This document shows positions 19,410-28,693 of a stretch of 64,000 bases of DNA, piece after piece. Where the stretch lies: positions 170,634-234,633 of the forward strand of contig NZ_KK211219.1 in assembly GCF_000621165.1 (NCBI RefSeq), written 5' to 3'. Each line of letters opens with the position of its first letter. Position 1 is the first letter of the stretch. The position numbers and the translations under genes were made by a program. Origin of the DNA: Enterovibrio calviensis DSM 14347 (GTDB lineage Bacteria > Pseudomonadota > Gammaproteobacteria > Enterobacterales > Vibrionaceae). The notes under the pieces are model-generated. The model was not told where the DNA came from and ran no database searches. It was given only the letters and a program-made list of their open reading frames with translations.

Positions 19410-21173
19410 ATGAAAAGCCTGAGGGAAGGATGCCAAGGCAAAATACGCAGCGGAATGTATTGGGTTCTCGCTGCGATATGTTTGCTTGCGTCACCGCTGG
19501 TGTCCGCAAGTAATGTGCTACAAAACGTCGATTTTTCAAAAGGAGAAAACGGCAAAACGCTTATTGTCCTAACTTTTGCCGATAAATCCGTGGTGACGAA
19601 TTTTGGCAAAGAAGACAAAGCGCTGATCATTAGCGCTAAAGCAACACAGGTTGAAGACAACATGATTGGTTCGCGAAGTCTCGACCAGATTGACACCACT
19701 GTTGAGTCTCTCGATGTTCAAGCGGTCGATGATGACACCCAAGTGACGTTGAAAACTGCTGGCTACTTCGGCTACGACTATTATCAAACCGACAATGTCT
19801 TAACCGTGGAGGTTTTCCCCTTTTCATCTTTGCCGAAGAGCCAATCAAACAAAGATAAAAAAGCGAAGAAGAACGCCAACATCTCAATTAATTTCCAAGA
19901 CATCTCAGTGCGTTCTGTCTTGCAGATGGTGGCAGAGCACAACGGATTTAACCTCGTTGTATCGGATTCGGTCAACGGCACGTTAACCTTGAGACTCGAT
20001 GATGTGCCGTGGCAAAAAGCGCTCGATACCATCTTGAATGTCAAAGGGCTAGATAAGCGTCAGATGGGCAATATCTTGTTGGTTGCTCCAAAAGCTGAGT
20101 TAGATGAACAAGAGCGATTGGTGCTTGAGAAACGACGCAATGAGAGAGAGCTAGCATCGCTGCGCTCAGAAGTACTGCACATCAAATATGCCAATGCAGT
20201 TGATCTGAAAGACATGCTTGATGGTGGCGAAGATGAAGGCATCAGTCTGCTGACTGAGCGCGGCAGTATTGCGGTTGACTCTCGTACCAATGCATTGGTG
20301 ATCAGAGATTTGGCGGACAATATTGATGTGGTGAAATCACTGATTGCGTCACTGGATATCCCTGTCGAACAAGTAGAAATTGAAGCACGTATAGTAACCG
20401 TTGATGAAGGTACACTTGAAGAAATAGGTGTGCGTTGGGGTATCGCGAACACCAATGGTAGCTTCACAACGGGTGGCTCGATTGAGAGCAATGTAGGGTG
20501 GGACAACCAATTTATTTCTGATCGAGATAGCGGCGACTTTATTACGGACGGCTCTAACTCCACCAATCAAAATAATATTGATGATTTTCTCAACGTGAAC
20601 TTGGGAGCGGTCAGCCCAAATGCAGCAAGCATCGCGTTTCAAGTGGCGAACCTCGGTAAAGACTTACTGTTGGATCTTGAACTGTCAGCGCTTCAAGCTG
20701 AATCGCGCGCTGAAATCATTTCATCTCCGCGCCTACTGACCACTAACAAACGTGCGGCCTACATTGAGCAAGGTACTGAATTACCATACCTGGAAGCATC
20801 ATCCAGTGGTGCTGCGGCGGTGTCGTTTAAGAAGGCCGTATTGAGTCTTTCCGTGACACCACAGATCACGCCAGATAACAAACTGGTGTTGGACTTGCAG
20901 GTGACTCAAGACAAGCCAGCAGGAACAGTAAAAGCTGGTACTGGCGAAGCGATGGCGATCAATACTCAGCGTATTGGCACCCAAGTCTTGGTGAATGACG
21001 GCGAAACCGTCGTGCTAGGTGGCATTTATCAACATGAAATGATGGTAGGTGTCGACAAAATTCCATTGCTTGGCGACATTCCTGGGATTGGTCAATTGTT
21101 TCGCCGAAATTATGAAACCATGGGCAAACGAGAGCTTCTTATCTTTGTTACACCACGAATCATGACACAATAA
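19410..21173 (+). CDS. pilQ: Type IV pilus secretin PilQ
   Basis: The 587-residue protein forms the outer-membrane channel for pili. It has a signal peptide (cleavage near residue 31), one AMIN-like domain, the secretin N0/STN domain (NISINFQDISVRSVLQ onward), N1 domains, and the C-terminal secretin core with VPLLGDIP-type residues (IPLLGDIPGIGQLFR) and FVTPRI at the end. Length equals the short vibrio-type PilQ with a single AMIN domain. A very strong hairpin terminator follows. Confidence 0.95.
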   Translation: MKSLREGCQGKIRSGMYWVLAAICLLASPLVSASNVLQNVDFSKGENGKTLIVLTFADKSVVTNFGKEDKALIISAKATQVEDNMIGSRSLDQIDTTVESLDVQAVDDDTQVTLKTAGYFGYDYYQTDNVLTVEVFPFSSLPKSQSNKDKKAKKNANISINFQDISVRSVLQMVAEHNGFNLVVSDSVNGTLTLRLDDVPWQKALDTILNVKGLDKRQMGNILLVAPKAELDEQERLVLEKRRNERELASLRSEVLHIKYANAVDLKDMLDGGEDEGISLLTERGSIAVDSRTNALVIRDLADNIDVVKSLIASLDIPVEQVEIEARIVTVDEGTLEEIGVRWGIANTNGSFTTGGSIESNVGWDNQFISDRDSGDFITDGSNSTNQNNIDDFLNVNLGAVSPNAASIAFQVANLGKDLLLDLELSALQAESRAEIISSPRLLTTNKRAAYIEQGTELPYLEASSSGAAAVSFKKAVLSLSVTPQITPDNKLVLDLQVTQDKPAGTVKAGTGEAMAINTQRIGTQVLVNDGETVVLGGIYQHEMMVGVDKIPLLGDIPGIGQLFRRNYETMGKRELLIFVTPRIMTQ

Positions 21174-21223
21174 AGTGATTTAACTCATTGTGTTATAGAT
21201 ACTTGTCGTAACAAACATCCTAC

Positions 21224-21266
21224 ACAGGCTGAAGTAAGCACCAAGTGCTTGTTTCAGCCTGTTTCC
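21224..21266 (+). terminator. Long-stem terminator of pilMNOPQ
   Basis: Arms 21225-21241 and 21245-21261 form a 17-bp stem with two G-U wobbles and a CAA loop, followed by TTTCC. The T-run is weak but the stem is exceptionally stable. It separates the pilus operon from aroK. Confidence 0.7.
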
Positions 21267-21456
21267 TTGATAAACATGCCGTGCCCGTAAATTTAAACTG
21301 CCATAAAGGCTATTTTAAGTTGCCAAAGGGCTAGTTGACCTGAGATAATTTTTGGTCTGATCACGAATTATCTGTGAGGAATTTGGCGCCTCGGGCTTTC
21401 AAGTAGCGAGCCTGCGGGCGGTGTTGTTTTCATTAACCGCGCGTATATTGCTTAAA

Positions 21457-21975
21457 ATGGCTGAAAAACGAAATATCTTTCTTGTAGGTCCAATGGGGGC
21501 TGGCAAAAGCACAATTGGTCGACACCTAGCACAACAACTACACATGGAATTTTTTGACTCGGACACCGTGATTGAAGAGCGCACTGGTGCTGATATCGCA
21601 TGGGTGTTTGATGTTGAAGGTGAAGAGGGATTCCGTGTTCGCGAAGAGAACGTCATTAACGACCTGACTGAAAAGCAAGGTATCGTACTGGCGACCGGTG
21701 GTGGTTCAATCTTGAGTAAAGAGAGCCGTAACCGTCTATCCGCACGTGGCATTGTTGTGTATCTAGAAACCACTATCGAAAAGCAGTTGGCACGTACTCA
21801 ACGTGACAAAAAGCGTCCATTGTTGCAAACCGATCAGCCTCGTGAAGTGCTGGAAGCGTTGGCACAAGAGCGTAACCCTCTTTACGAAGAAATTGCTGAT
21901 TACGTAGTTCGTACTGATGATCAAAGTGCCAAGGTTGTGGCAAATCAAATCATCGAACTATTGGAAAATCACTAA
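21457..21975 (+). CDS. aroK: Shikimate kinase I
   Basis: The 172-residue kinase converts shikimate to shikimate 3-phosphate. It has the [10 protein letters not shown]-loop near residue 12, DSD near 35, and the ATGGGS shikimate loop; the sequence closely follows E. coli AroK. The start at MAEKRN is set by homology. No Shine-Dalgarno sequence is visible before it, and an upstream in-frame GTG at 21421 would add 12 residues. It is cotranscribed with aroB. Confidence 0.96.
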   Translation: MAEKRNIFLVGPMGAGKSTIGRHLAQQLHMEFFDSDTVIEERTGADIAWVFDVEGEEGFRVREENVINDLTEKQGIVLATGGGSILSKESRNRLSARGIVVYLETTIEKQLARTQRDKKRPLLQTDQPREVLEALAQERNPLYEEIADYVVRTDDQSAKVVANQIIELLENH

Positions 21976-21993
21976 GCACGAATAAGGTATTCC

Positions 21994-23070
21994 ATGGAAA
22001 GGATCGACGTAAATCTAGGCGACAGAAGCTACCCCATATCGATTGGTGAAGGATTGCTTTCCGATCCCACCTTCTTTTCTGATGCTAAAGACCGTCAAGT
22101 GGTGGTTATCACAAACGATACCATTGCTCCGCTGTATGCGGATCGTCTCCTGAATACCTTGGAAAAAGCTGGTGGTAAACCAGCTTTGCTTACCCTCCCT
22201 GATGGTGAGCAATACAAAACACTCGACACGTTTAACACCATCAATACGTTTTTACTTGAGGGCAACTATGCTCGCGACGTGTTGATTGTTGCCCTTGGTG
22301 GTGGTGTGATTGGTGATCTTGTGGGGTTTGCGGCTGCTTGTTATCAACGTGGTGTGGACTTTATCCAAGTGCCTACGACTTTGTTGTCACAAGTGGACTC
22401 CTCTGTGGGGGGGAAGACCGCGGTAAACCATCCCCTCGGAAAAAACATGATCGGCGCGTTTTACCAACCTAAAGCGGTCGTGATTGATATTGATGTAATG
22501 AAAACCTTACCTGCCCGTGAGTTTGCAGCAGGTATGGCTGAAGTGATCAAATACGGCATTATTGCTGACAGCGCATTTTTCACGTGGTTGGATGACAACT
22601 ATGCAGCGCTGAACCAACTAGACTCCTCAGCTTTGGTGCATGCCATCAAGCGCTGTTGTCAAATCAAAGCAGATGTCGTTGCCGAAGATGAAAAAGAGTC
22701 TGGTGTTCGTGCTCTGCTCAATCTTGGTCATACATTTGGTCATGCGATTGAAGCGGAAATGGGCTACGGTAATTGGCTGCATGGTGAAGCGGTTTCCGCG
22801 GGTACTGTGATGGCTGCCAAAACAGCCCAATATCAGCAATTGCTTTCGCAAGAAGATGTTAGCCGTATCACTTCCTTGCTCGAAAAATCGAATCTCCCCG
22901 TGAAAGCACCTGCAAGCATGGACTATGATGCCTTTATTAAGCACATGAAACGCGACAAAAAAGTGCTTTCAGGGCAACTTCGCTTCGTGCTGCCAACATC
23001 TATTGGCACCGCTGAAGTAGTTGCAAACGTGACTCCCGAGACGCTTGCTGAGGTCATCAAGACACATTAA
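21994..23070 (+). CDS. aroB: 3-dehydroquinate synthase
   Basis: The 358-residue enzyme cyclises DAHP to 3-dehydroquinate using NAD and a divalent metal, the second shikimate-pathway step. It has the glycine-rich [13 protein letters not shown] motif, the [16 protein letters not shown] segment, and metal-binding histidines in [12 protein letters not shown] and WLHGEAV. It lies 18 bp after aroK and 12 bp before damX, as in E. coli. Confidence 0.98.
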   Translation: MERIDVNLGDRSYPISIGEGLLSDPTFFSDAKDRQVVVITNDTIAPLYADRLLNTLEKAGGKPALLTLPDGEQYKTLDTFNTINTFLLEGNYARDVLIVALGGGVIGDLVGFAAACYQRGVDFIQVPTTLLSQVDSSVGGKTAVNHPLGKNMIGAFYQPKAVVIDIDVMKTLPAREFAAGMAEVIKYGIIADSAFFTWLDDNYAALNQLDSSALVHAIKRCCQIKADVVAEDEKESGVRALLNLGHTFGHAIEAEMGYGNWLHGEAVSAGTVMAAKTAQYQQLLSQEDVSRITSLLEKSNLPVKAPASMDYDAFIKHMKRDKKVLSGQLRFVLPTSIGTAEVVANVTPETLAEVIKTH

Positions 23071-23082
23071 GCGGGTTTGTAT

Positions 23083-24624
23083 ATGACAGGCTCCCATGAC
23101 ATGATCGCACTGGATTTAGATAGCCAAATCCAGTTATTGTCGAGAATACAGTTCCTTACTCGATTCAGCTCTAACCTAGTCCAAGTCACTGGTGAACCCG
23201 GTGCAGGAAAGACGTGGTTAAGCGAACGTTACCTCGAGAATTGGGCCAATGAGCCCACCCAATCCCTTCTTATCTGCAATCCTAGCCAGCAAGATGCACA
23301 ACATCGTGCCATCATTTTGCGTCAGATCGTACGTGACGGTGTCTTTAACGAGCAGGACTCGATGCTGCAAAGCCTTGAATACATGCTCGAAGGCCGAAGT
23401 GTTCATGCATTAGTTGTCATTGATGATGCGCAGCGTTTGAGTGCCACCATCATTGCTGAATTGTGGGCCTTAGTGACCGAATCACAGCAACGTGAAGGCT
23501 GGCAAATCAATGTGTTACTGTTTAGTCTCAAAGGGAAGCTAAATAAGTGGCTACATAAAGTTTCTTATGGTCAGGGTGTAAAACCACTCGAGCTAGAAGT
23601 CAGCCCTTTGGCTGACAATGAACGCGAGATGTTCATCGAAGTGATGATGGTCAGCCGCCAATTGGATGCCGCACAGCGCAGAGCGCTGAAGCAAAAAGCG
23701 GCATCGTTGCCTTCGTTACCTGGCGCTTTACGAGGGCTGGAACAACAGGAGACCTCCTTGATGGAAGAGAAAAAACGTCGATCCCCATTACCCTTGCTTA
23801 TCTTAGTGCTGTTTTTACTGGCTATCGGTGGTGGGATTGTTTGGTGGTCAATGATGCCTCAGACTCATCAAGAAGAAGTCGTAGACATGCCTGATGGCGT
23901 GAAAGCGCTCGCTGATATTTTGGATGAAAAAGAGCAAGAAATGGCAGCGCAGGCCAACAGTGACGAGTCGATGTCCGGTGAGCTTAAGGATTCCTCCGTG
24001 GTGCTTGATGACACCATGGCTTTACCTGATACCCCAATTGTTGAAGGTATGACCGTCGGTCGTCGCGATCAAGATCGCCGAATTGTGGTGCCAGATAATG
24101 TGGTTGACGCCATCATGGATGATCAACAAACCGGTGGTGATGGAACCAATGCCGTTACTGAACCGTTGATCCCCGAATTGGCTCAACCTGAAAACGCGAC
24201 TATCTCTGATTCGATGACGACAGAGCTTGAGACGCCTGAGATGTTGACGGTGCAAGAGAGTGCTGCTGTTGAGACTGCAGCAGCAACGACGCCTCCAACA
24301 CCATCGACATCAGCGTCAGATGTGCCGATGGCGAATAAGCTTTTGCTGACGGTGCCAAAGGCAAGCTATGCGCTTCAGCTCGCTGCATTGCAATCAAAGG
24401 CGGCTGTGAGCGACTTTTTGGCGCAGTATGAGCTTCAAGGGCGCGCATTGGTTTATGAGACTCGTCGAAATGGCGAACCTTGGTACATGGTATTGCTCGG
24501 CGACTACCCAACCGTGGCTGAAGCACGACGTGCTGAATTGGCATTATCTGCCGATGTTCGAGGCTTAAATCCGTGGGCGAAATCCTTCACTCAGATCCAC
24601 AAAGAGATAGGACTGGTTAATTAA
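23083..24624 (+). CDS. damX: Cell-division protein DamX (AAA ATPase-like plus SPOR domain)
   Basis: The 513-residue inner-membrane protein has a cytoplasmic AAA-like region with a P-loop (GEPGAGKT, about residues 40-47) and one membrane helix (about 233-252). A long acidic, low-complexity periplasmic linker leads to a C-terminal SPOR domain (about 420-513) that binds denuded glycans at the septum. The start at 23083 is chosen as the first ATG; an adjacent TTG (23077) and an ATG at 23101 are alternatives, none with a strong SD. It sits between aroB and dam as in enterics. Confidence 0.9.
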   Translation: MTGSHDMIALDLDSQIQLLSRIQFLTRFSSNLVQVTGEPGAGKTWLSERYLENWANEPTQSLLICNPSQQDAQHRAIILRQIVRDGVFNEQDSMLQSLEYMLEGRSVHALVVIDDAQRLSATIIAELWALVTESQQREGWQINVLLFSLKGKLNKWLHKVSYGQGVKPLELEVSPLADNEREMFIEVMMVSRQLDAAQRRALKQKAASLPSLPGALRGLEQQETSLMEEKKRRSPLPLLILVLFLLAIGGGIVWWSMMPQTHQEEVVDMPDGVKALADILDEKEQEMAAQANSDESMSGELKDSSVVLDDTMALPDTPIVEGMTVGRRDQDRRIVVPDNVVDAIMDDQQTGGDGTNAVTEPLIPELAQPENATISDSMTTELETPEMLTVQESAAVETAAATTPPTPSTSASDVPMANKLLLTVPKASYALQLAALQSKAAVSDFLAQYELQGRALVYETRRNGEPWYMVLLGDYPTVAEARRAELALSADVRGLNPWAKSFTQIHKEIGLVN

Positions 24625-24728
24625 CCGCGCCTGAGCGTCACGTCAGGTGCGAAATTACGCTGATTGATGGTTAAAAATGAGATACAATCCGCCACCTTTC
24701 GAGCATCTGTGGTGGTGGATACACATTA

Positions 24729-25562
24729 ATGAAAAAGCATCGCGCCTTTCTTAAGTGGGCTGGGGGTAAATACTCTCTGGTTGACGATATCCGCAAACAC
24801 TTGCCGGAAGGTAAAAAGCTGATTGAGCCTTTTATTGGCGCTGGCTCGGTATTTCTGAATACAGATTACGAGCACTACCGCCTAGCTGACATCAATCCTG
24901 ATTTGATTAATCTCTATAATCTGCTCAAGCAAGAGCCGCAGCGTTACATCGATGATGTGCGAACCTTGTTTACGCAAGAGTACAATCAAAAAGAAGCTTA
25001 CCTCTCTATTCGCGAAGAGTTTAACGCCACGACCGATCCGTACCTACGATCACTGTACTTCTTGTACATGAATCGTCACGGGTTTAATGGTCTTTGCCGT
25101 TACAACAAAAAAGGTGGCTTCAATGTGCCATTTGGCTCTTACAAGAAACCTTACTTCCCACAAGCCGAACTTGAGTTTTTCTCAGAAAAATCCAAAAAGG
25201 CGACGTTTGTTTGTGAAGGTTATGAGCAGAGCTTTAAGAGCGCACGCCGTGGCAGCGTAATCTATTGCGATCCCCCTTATGCCCCGCTTTCTTCGACGGC
25301 GAACTTCACGACTTACTCTAGTGGTGGATTTAGTCTCGACGACCAAGCGATATTGGGCGATCTTGCCCGCAAAGCCGCGATGGATAAAAGTGTTCCAGTG
25401 TTGATTTCAAACCACGATACGCCGCTAACACGCAGCCTTTATCATGGCGCACACTTGAACGTGGTGAGAGTTAAGCGAACGATCAGTCGCAATGGTAGCG
25501 GAAGAAACAAAGTTAACGAACTGTTGGCTCTGTTTGCTTGCGAAAGCCCTGAGTCGCCGTAA
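24729..25562 (+). CDS. dam: DNA adenine methylase Dam
   Basis: The 277-residue enzyme methylates adenine in GATC. Class alpha order is visible: FLKWAGGK at residue 7, the SAM-binding FIGAGS at 35-40, and the catalytic DPPY at 181-184. Length and order equal E. coli Dam. In vibrios Dam is needed for replication control of the second chromosome. It ends 9 bp from a convergent small gene. Confidence 0.98.
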   Translation: MKKHRAFLKWAGGKYSLVDDIRKHLPEGKKLIEPFIGAGSVFLNTDYEHYRLADINPDLINLYNLLKQEPQRYIDDVRTLFTQEYNQKEAYLSIREEFNATTDPYLRSLYFLYMNRHGFNGLCRYNKKGGFNVPFGSYKKPYFPQAELEFFSEKSKKATFVCEGYEQSFKSARRGSVIYCDPPYAPLSSTANFTTYSSGGFSLDDQAILGDLARKAAMDKSVPVLISNHDTPLTRSLYHGAHLNVVRVKRTISRNGSGRNKVNELLALFACESPESP

Positions 25563-25571
25563 TCGCGCACG

Positions 25572-25784
25572 TTAGCTTGGCGTGATCAACGCCACCACGC
25601 CAATCAACCCCAGTACAAAGATCACTACAAAAATAATACCGACAAACAGGTAAGGCAGCATACTGCCTTGCTTGAAATCACGTTGTCTATTTTTGTCGGA
25701 TTGCACGCCAAACATCGCCGCGAATACACTTTTTACTACATCCCAAAGGCCGACTTTTTCTGGTTTTTGATCGGTGTCGTGCAT
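25572..25784 (-). CDS. DUF2970 small membrane protein
   Basis: The 70-residue protein has a cytoplasmic amphipathic N-terminus with the DUF2970-type VVKSVFAAMFGVQSDKNR segment. One or two hydrophobic helices (about 45-67) form the C-terminus. The function of the family is unknown. It is convergent with dam and divergent from rpe. Confidence 0.85.
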   Translation of the reverse strand: MHDTDQKPEKVGLWDVVKSVFAAMFGVQSDKNRQRDFKQGSMLPYLFVGIIFVVIFVLGLIGVVALITPS

Positions 25785-25959
25785 AGTGACTCTCTCGCAG
25801 TATCTGCTTGTTCTGACACCAGCTTAGCCCATTTGTATAGGTATCACTTGCCCCATCTATAAAACGATCACGTTATGGTATCAATCAGAGGATCTGATAA
25901 GACAGATGTGTTCGGATCGGGTAGAATTGCGCCGACTTTTGGGCAAGTGAGGCTATAGA

Positions 25960-26634
25960 ATGAAGGATTTTCTGATTGCGCCGTCGATACTTTCGGCGGA
26001 CTTCGCACGTTTAGGTGAAGATGTCGAAAGAGTACTGGCAGCGGGTGCTGATGTGGTGCATTTCGATGTCATGGACAACCATTATGTACCTAACCTCACG
26101 TTTGGTGCACCTATCTGTAAAGCTCTTCGAGACTATGGCATCACTGCGCCAATCGATGTTCACTTGATGGTGAAGCCGGTTGACCGCATCATCCCTGACT
26201 TTGCCAAAGCTGGCGCAAGCATGATCACCTTCCACGTGGAAGCGAGTGACCATGTTGACCGTAGCTTGCAACTGATCAAAGAGCACGGCTGCCAAGCAGG
26301 CGTCGTTTTTAACCCAGCGACACCATTGCACCACCTGGACCACATCATGGACAAGGTAGACTTGATCCTACTGATGTCGGTGAACCCAGGTTTTGGTGGT
26401 CAGTCATTTATTCCTGAAACGCTAAATAAACTGCGTGAAGTACGTCGCCGCATTAATGAAAGCGGTCGTGATATTCGTCTTGAAATTGATGGCGGCGTAA
26501 AAGTCGATAATATCCGTGAAATCGCAGAAGCGGGCGCTGACATGTTTGTAGCGGGCTCCGCTATCTTCGGTCAGCCCGACTACAAAACTGTGGTCGATGA
26601 AATGCGAGCGGAACTGAGTAAAGTAGGAAAATAA
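25960..26634 (+). CDS. rpe: Ribulose-phosphate 3-epimerase
   Basis: The 224-residue TIM barrel interconverts ribulose 5-phosphate and xylulose 5-phosphate. Signatures [22 protein letters not shown] and [12 protein letters not shown], plus the DGGV phosphate-binding loop, are intact. It leads the rpe-gph-trpS operon, the conserved order downstream of dam. Confidence 0.98.
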   Translation: MKDFLIAPSILSADFARLGEDVERVLAAGADVVHFDVMDNHYVPNLTFGAPICKALRDYGITAPIDVHLMVKPVDRIIPDFAKAGASMITFHVEASDHVDRSLQLIKEHGCQAGVVFNPATPLHHLDHIMDKVDLILLMSVNPGFGGQSFIPETLNKLREVRRRINESGRDIRLEIDGGVKVDNIREIAEAGADMFVAGSAIFGQPDYKTVVDEMRAELSKVGK

Positions 26635-26637
26635 TTC

Positions 26638-27336
26638 GTGACGGCAACTTTTGATTCGATCAAATACATCGCGTTTGATCTTGATGGCACCCTCGTTGAT
26701 AGCGTGCCCGATTTGGCGGAAGGCATTCGTATGGCATTGGCAGACGCCAACCTGTACACAGTGACTGACGACGAAGTGCGTAACTGGATCGGTAACGGCG
26801 CAGAGATCATGCTCAAGCGCGCACTTAGCCAAAGTGTGACGATTCGTCCGGATATCGACGAATCACTGTATCGCCAAGTTCGCGAGCGTTTTGATTTTCA
26901 CTATGCCAACAATGGCCATAGTAAAACCATTGTGTACCCAGGCGTACGCGAAACGTTGAGTGAGTTGCTGGCAGCAGGTTACACGCTGGGCATCGTCACC
27001 AATAAGCCGTATCAGTTTGTGCCAGAGATCCTCGCTGACTTGGATTTGGCGCAATATTTTACTGATGTGATTGGCGGTGACTCTTTACCAACCAATAAAC
27101 CCGATCCTGAGGGCTTATTCAGCCTGCGTGACAAGCACGGTCTCAATAACGACCAAGTGCTGATGGTTGGTGATTCCAAAAACGATATTCTTGCCGCAAA
27201 AAATGCAGGTTTTGTCTCTGTTGGCCTGACTTACGGGTACAACTATGGAGAGCCAATCAGTGACAGTGCTCCTGAGTTTGTCGCTGAGCACTTCAATCAG
27301 CTTTTAACGGTTCTCAGCACCGAAAAAACAGCGTAA
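26638..27336 (+). CDS. gph: Phosphoglycolate phosphatase
   Basis: This 232-residue HAD hydrolase dephosphorylates 2-phosphoglycolate formed during DNA 3'-end repair. The [10 protein letters not shown] nucleophile motif lies at residues 13-22; motif II VTNKP and motif [15 protein letters not shown] are present. The start is GTG, preceded by AGGAAA within the 3' end of rpe. Confidence 0.96.
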   Translation: MTATFDSIKYIAFDLDGTLVDSVPDLAEGIRMALADANLYTVTDDEVRNWIGNGAEIMLKRALSQSVTIRPDIDESLYRQVRERFDFHYANNGHSKTIVYPGVRETLSELLAAGYTLGIVTNKPYQFVPEILADLDLAQYFTDVIGGDSLPTNKPDPEGLFSLRDKHGLNNDQVLMVGDSKNDILAAKNAGFVSVGLTYGYNYGEPISDSAPEFVAEHFNQLLTVLSTEKTA

Positions 27337-27419
27337 ATTTAGAACGCTTAGAATTTTCTCGAACAGACAGCCAGCGTGTGGTCACGCTGGCTGAATTGAC
27401 TGACAGGAACAGAAAGAAC

Positions 27420-28436
27420 ATGAGTAATCCTTCGACCAAACCCATTGTACTTAGCGGTGTTCAGCCTTCAGGTGAACTTAGTATCGGCAACTACATCGGA
27501 GCTTTGCGTCAGTGGGAACAAATGCAAGATGACTTCGATTGCCAATACTGCATCGTAGACTTGCACGCGATCACTGTTCGTCAGGAAGCCGAAAAACTGC
27601 GTGAAGCAACATTGGATTCACTAGCTCTGTGTCTAGCGGTTGGTGTGAGCCCTGAAAAGAGTAACCTATTCATTCAATCGCACGTGCCTGAGCATGCGCA
27701 ATTGGGTTGGGTGCTTAACTGTTACACGCAAATGGGTGAGCTTAACCGCATGACCCAATACAAAGACAAATCAGCACGTCACGCAGAAAACATTAACGCT
27801 GGTTTATTTGGTTACCCCGTGTTGATGGCGGCAGATATTCTGTTGTATCAGGCAAACCAAGTGCCAGTGGGTCATGACCAGAAGCAACACTTGGAACTTG
27901 CGCGTGACGTCGCGACCCGTTTCAACAATGTTTACGGTGATGTGTTCAGCGTGCCAGAACCGTACATCCCGCAAGTGGGTGCGCGAGTGATGAGCCTGCA
28001 AGACCCGACGAAGAAAATGTCGAAGTCTGATGACAACCGCAACAACGTGATTGGCCTGCTTGAAGACCCGAAAGCGATTGCCAAGAAAATCAAACGTGCG
28101 ATGACAGATTCAGAAGAGCCACCACGCGTTCTGTTTGATATTCAAAACAAGCCAGGTGTTGCTAACTTGATGGGTCTGATGTCGGTTGCAACAGGCAAGA
28201 CGTTTGCTGAAATTGAAGCAGACTACGCTGACAAAATGTACGGTCACCTGAAAACGGACACGGCTGATGCCGTTGTTGCCATGCTTGAGCCTGTTCAGCA
28301 GCGCTATGCAGAATTCCGCCAAGACCGTACTTACTTGGATCAAGTGATGAAAGCGGGTGCCGAGAAAGCGTCTGAGCGTGCCGCCGTGACATTGAAGAAA
28401 GTGTACGAGGCTGTGGGCTTCGTGACTCGTCCATAA
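27420..28436 (+). CDS. trpS: Tryptophanyl-tRNA synthetase
   Basis: The 338-residue class I synthetase charges tRNA-Trp. The HIGH-equivalent lies in [14 protein letters not shown] near residue 17, and the KMSKS loop is [11 protein letters not shown]. The start at 27420 ([13 protein letters not shown]) has AGGAA upstream and fits the family; an in-frame GTG at 27378 would add 14 residues. A terminator follows. Confidence 0.97.
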   Translation: MSNPSTKPIVLSGVQPSGELSIGNYIGALRQWEQMQDDFDCQYCIVDLHAITVRQEAEKLREATLDSLALCLAVGVSPEKSNLFIQSHVPEHAQLGWVLNCYTQMGELNRMTQYKDKSARHAENINAGLFGYPVLMAADILLYQANQVPVGHDQKQHLELARDVATRFNNVYGDVFSVPEPYIPQVGARVMSLQDPTKKMSKSDDNRNNVIGLLEDPKAIAKKIKRAMTDSEEPPRVLFDIQNKPGVANLMGLMSVATGKTFAEIEADYADKMYGHLKTDTADAVVAMLEPVQQRYAEFRQDRTYLDQVMKAGAEKASERAAVTLKKVYEAVGFVTRP

Positions 28437-28464
28437 TCGAAACCTGTTCTCGTTCAATCCAATC

Positions 28465-28492
28465 AAAAAGCAGCGAATTCGCTGCTTTTTTT
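28465..28492 (+). terminator. Terminator of rpe-gph-trpS
   Basis: A 26-bp perfect palindrome centred on GAATTC (28465-28490) ends in a run of seven T. Confidence 0.9.
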
Positions 28493-28642
28493 GTCTTTAT
28501 TCTTCCTGTTACCTACCTGTAATCAATTCCAAATGATGCTTTCTCTTCCTGTTGAATGCTGCATTAACCTCAAGAAACAAGTAGACATGTCCTGTCTCTA
28601 TTAATGGACTTGAGGTATTTATCACTTAAATGAAATCTATGG

Positions 28643-28660
28643 CTGTTACATATTTGTTGT
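28643..28660 (+). promoter_or_regulatory. Weak Pho-box-like direct repeat upstream of the nuclease gene
   Basis: CTGTTACATAT followed by TTGTTGT gives 12/18 matches to the PhoB box with the correct 11-bp period. It lies 34 bp upstream of the nuclease start. The V. cholerae homologue xds is phosphate-controlled, which makes this worth noting, but the match is modest. Confidence 0.3.
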
Positions 28661-28693
28661 GTTTACGACTTCACACGCAAAAAAGGACAGCAA

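Noticed and set aside
20060..20566. 168-codon open frame on the minus strand inside pilQ
   Set aside because: It lies wholly antisense to a well-supported secretin gene and its translation is low-complexity Ser/Thr with no family features.
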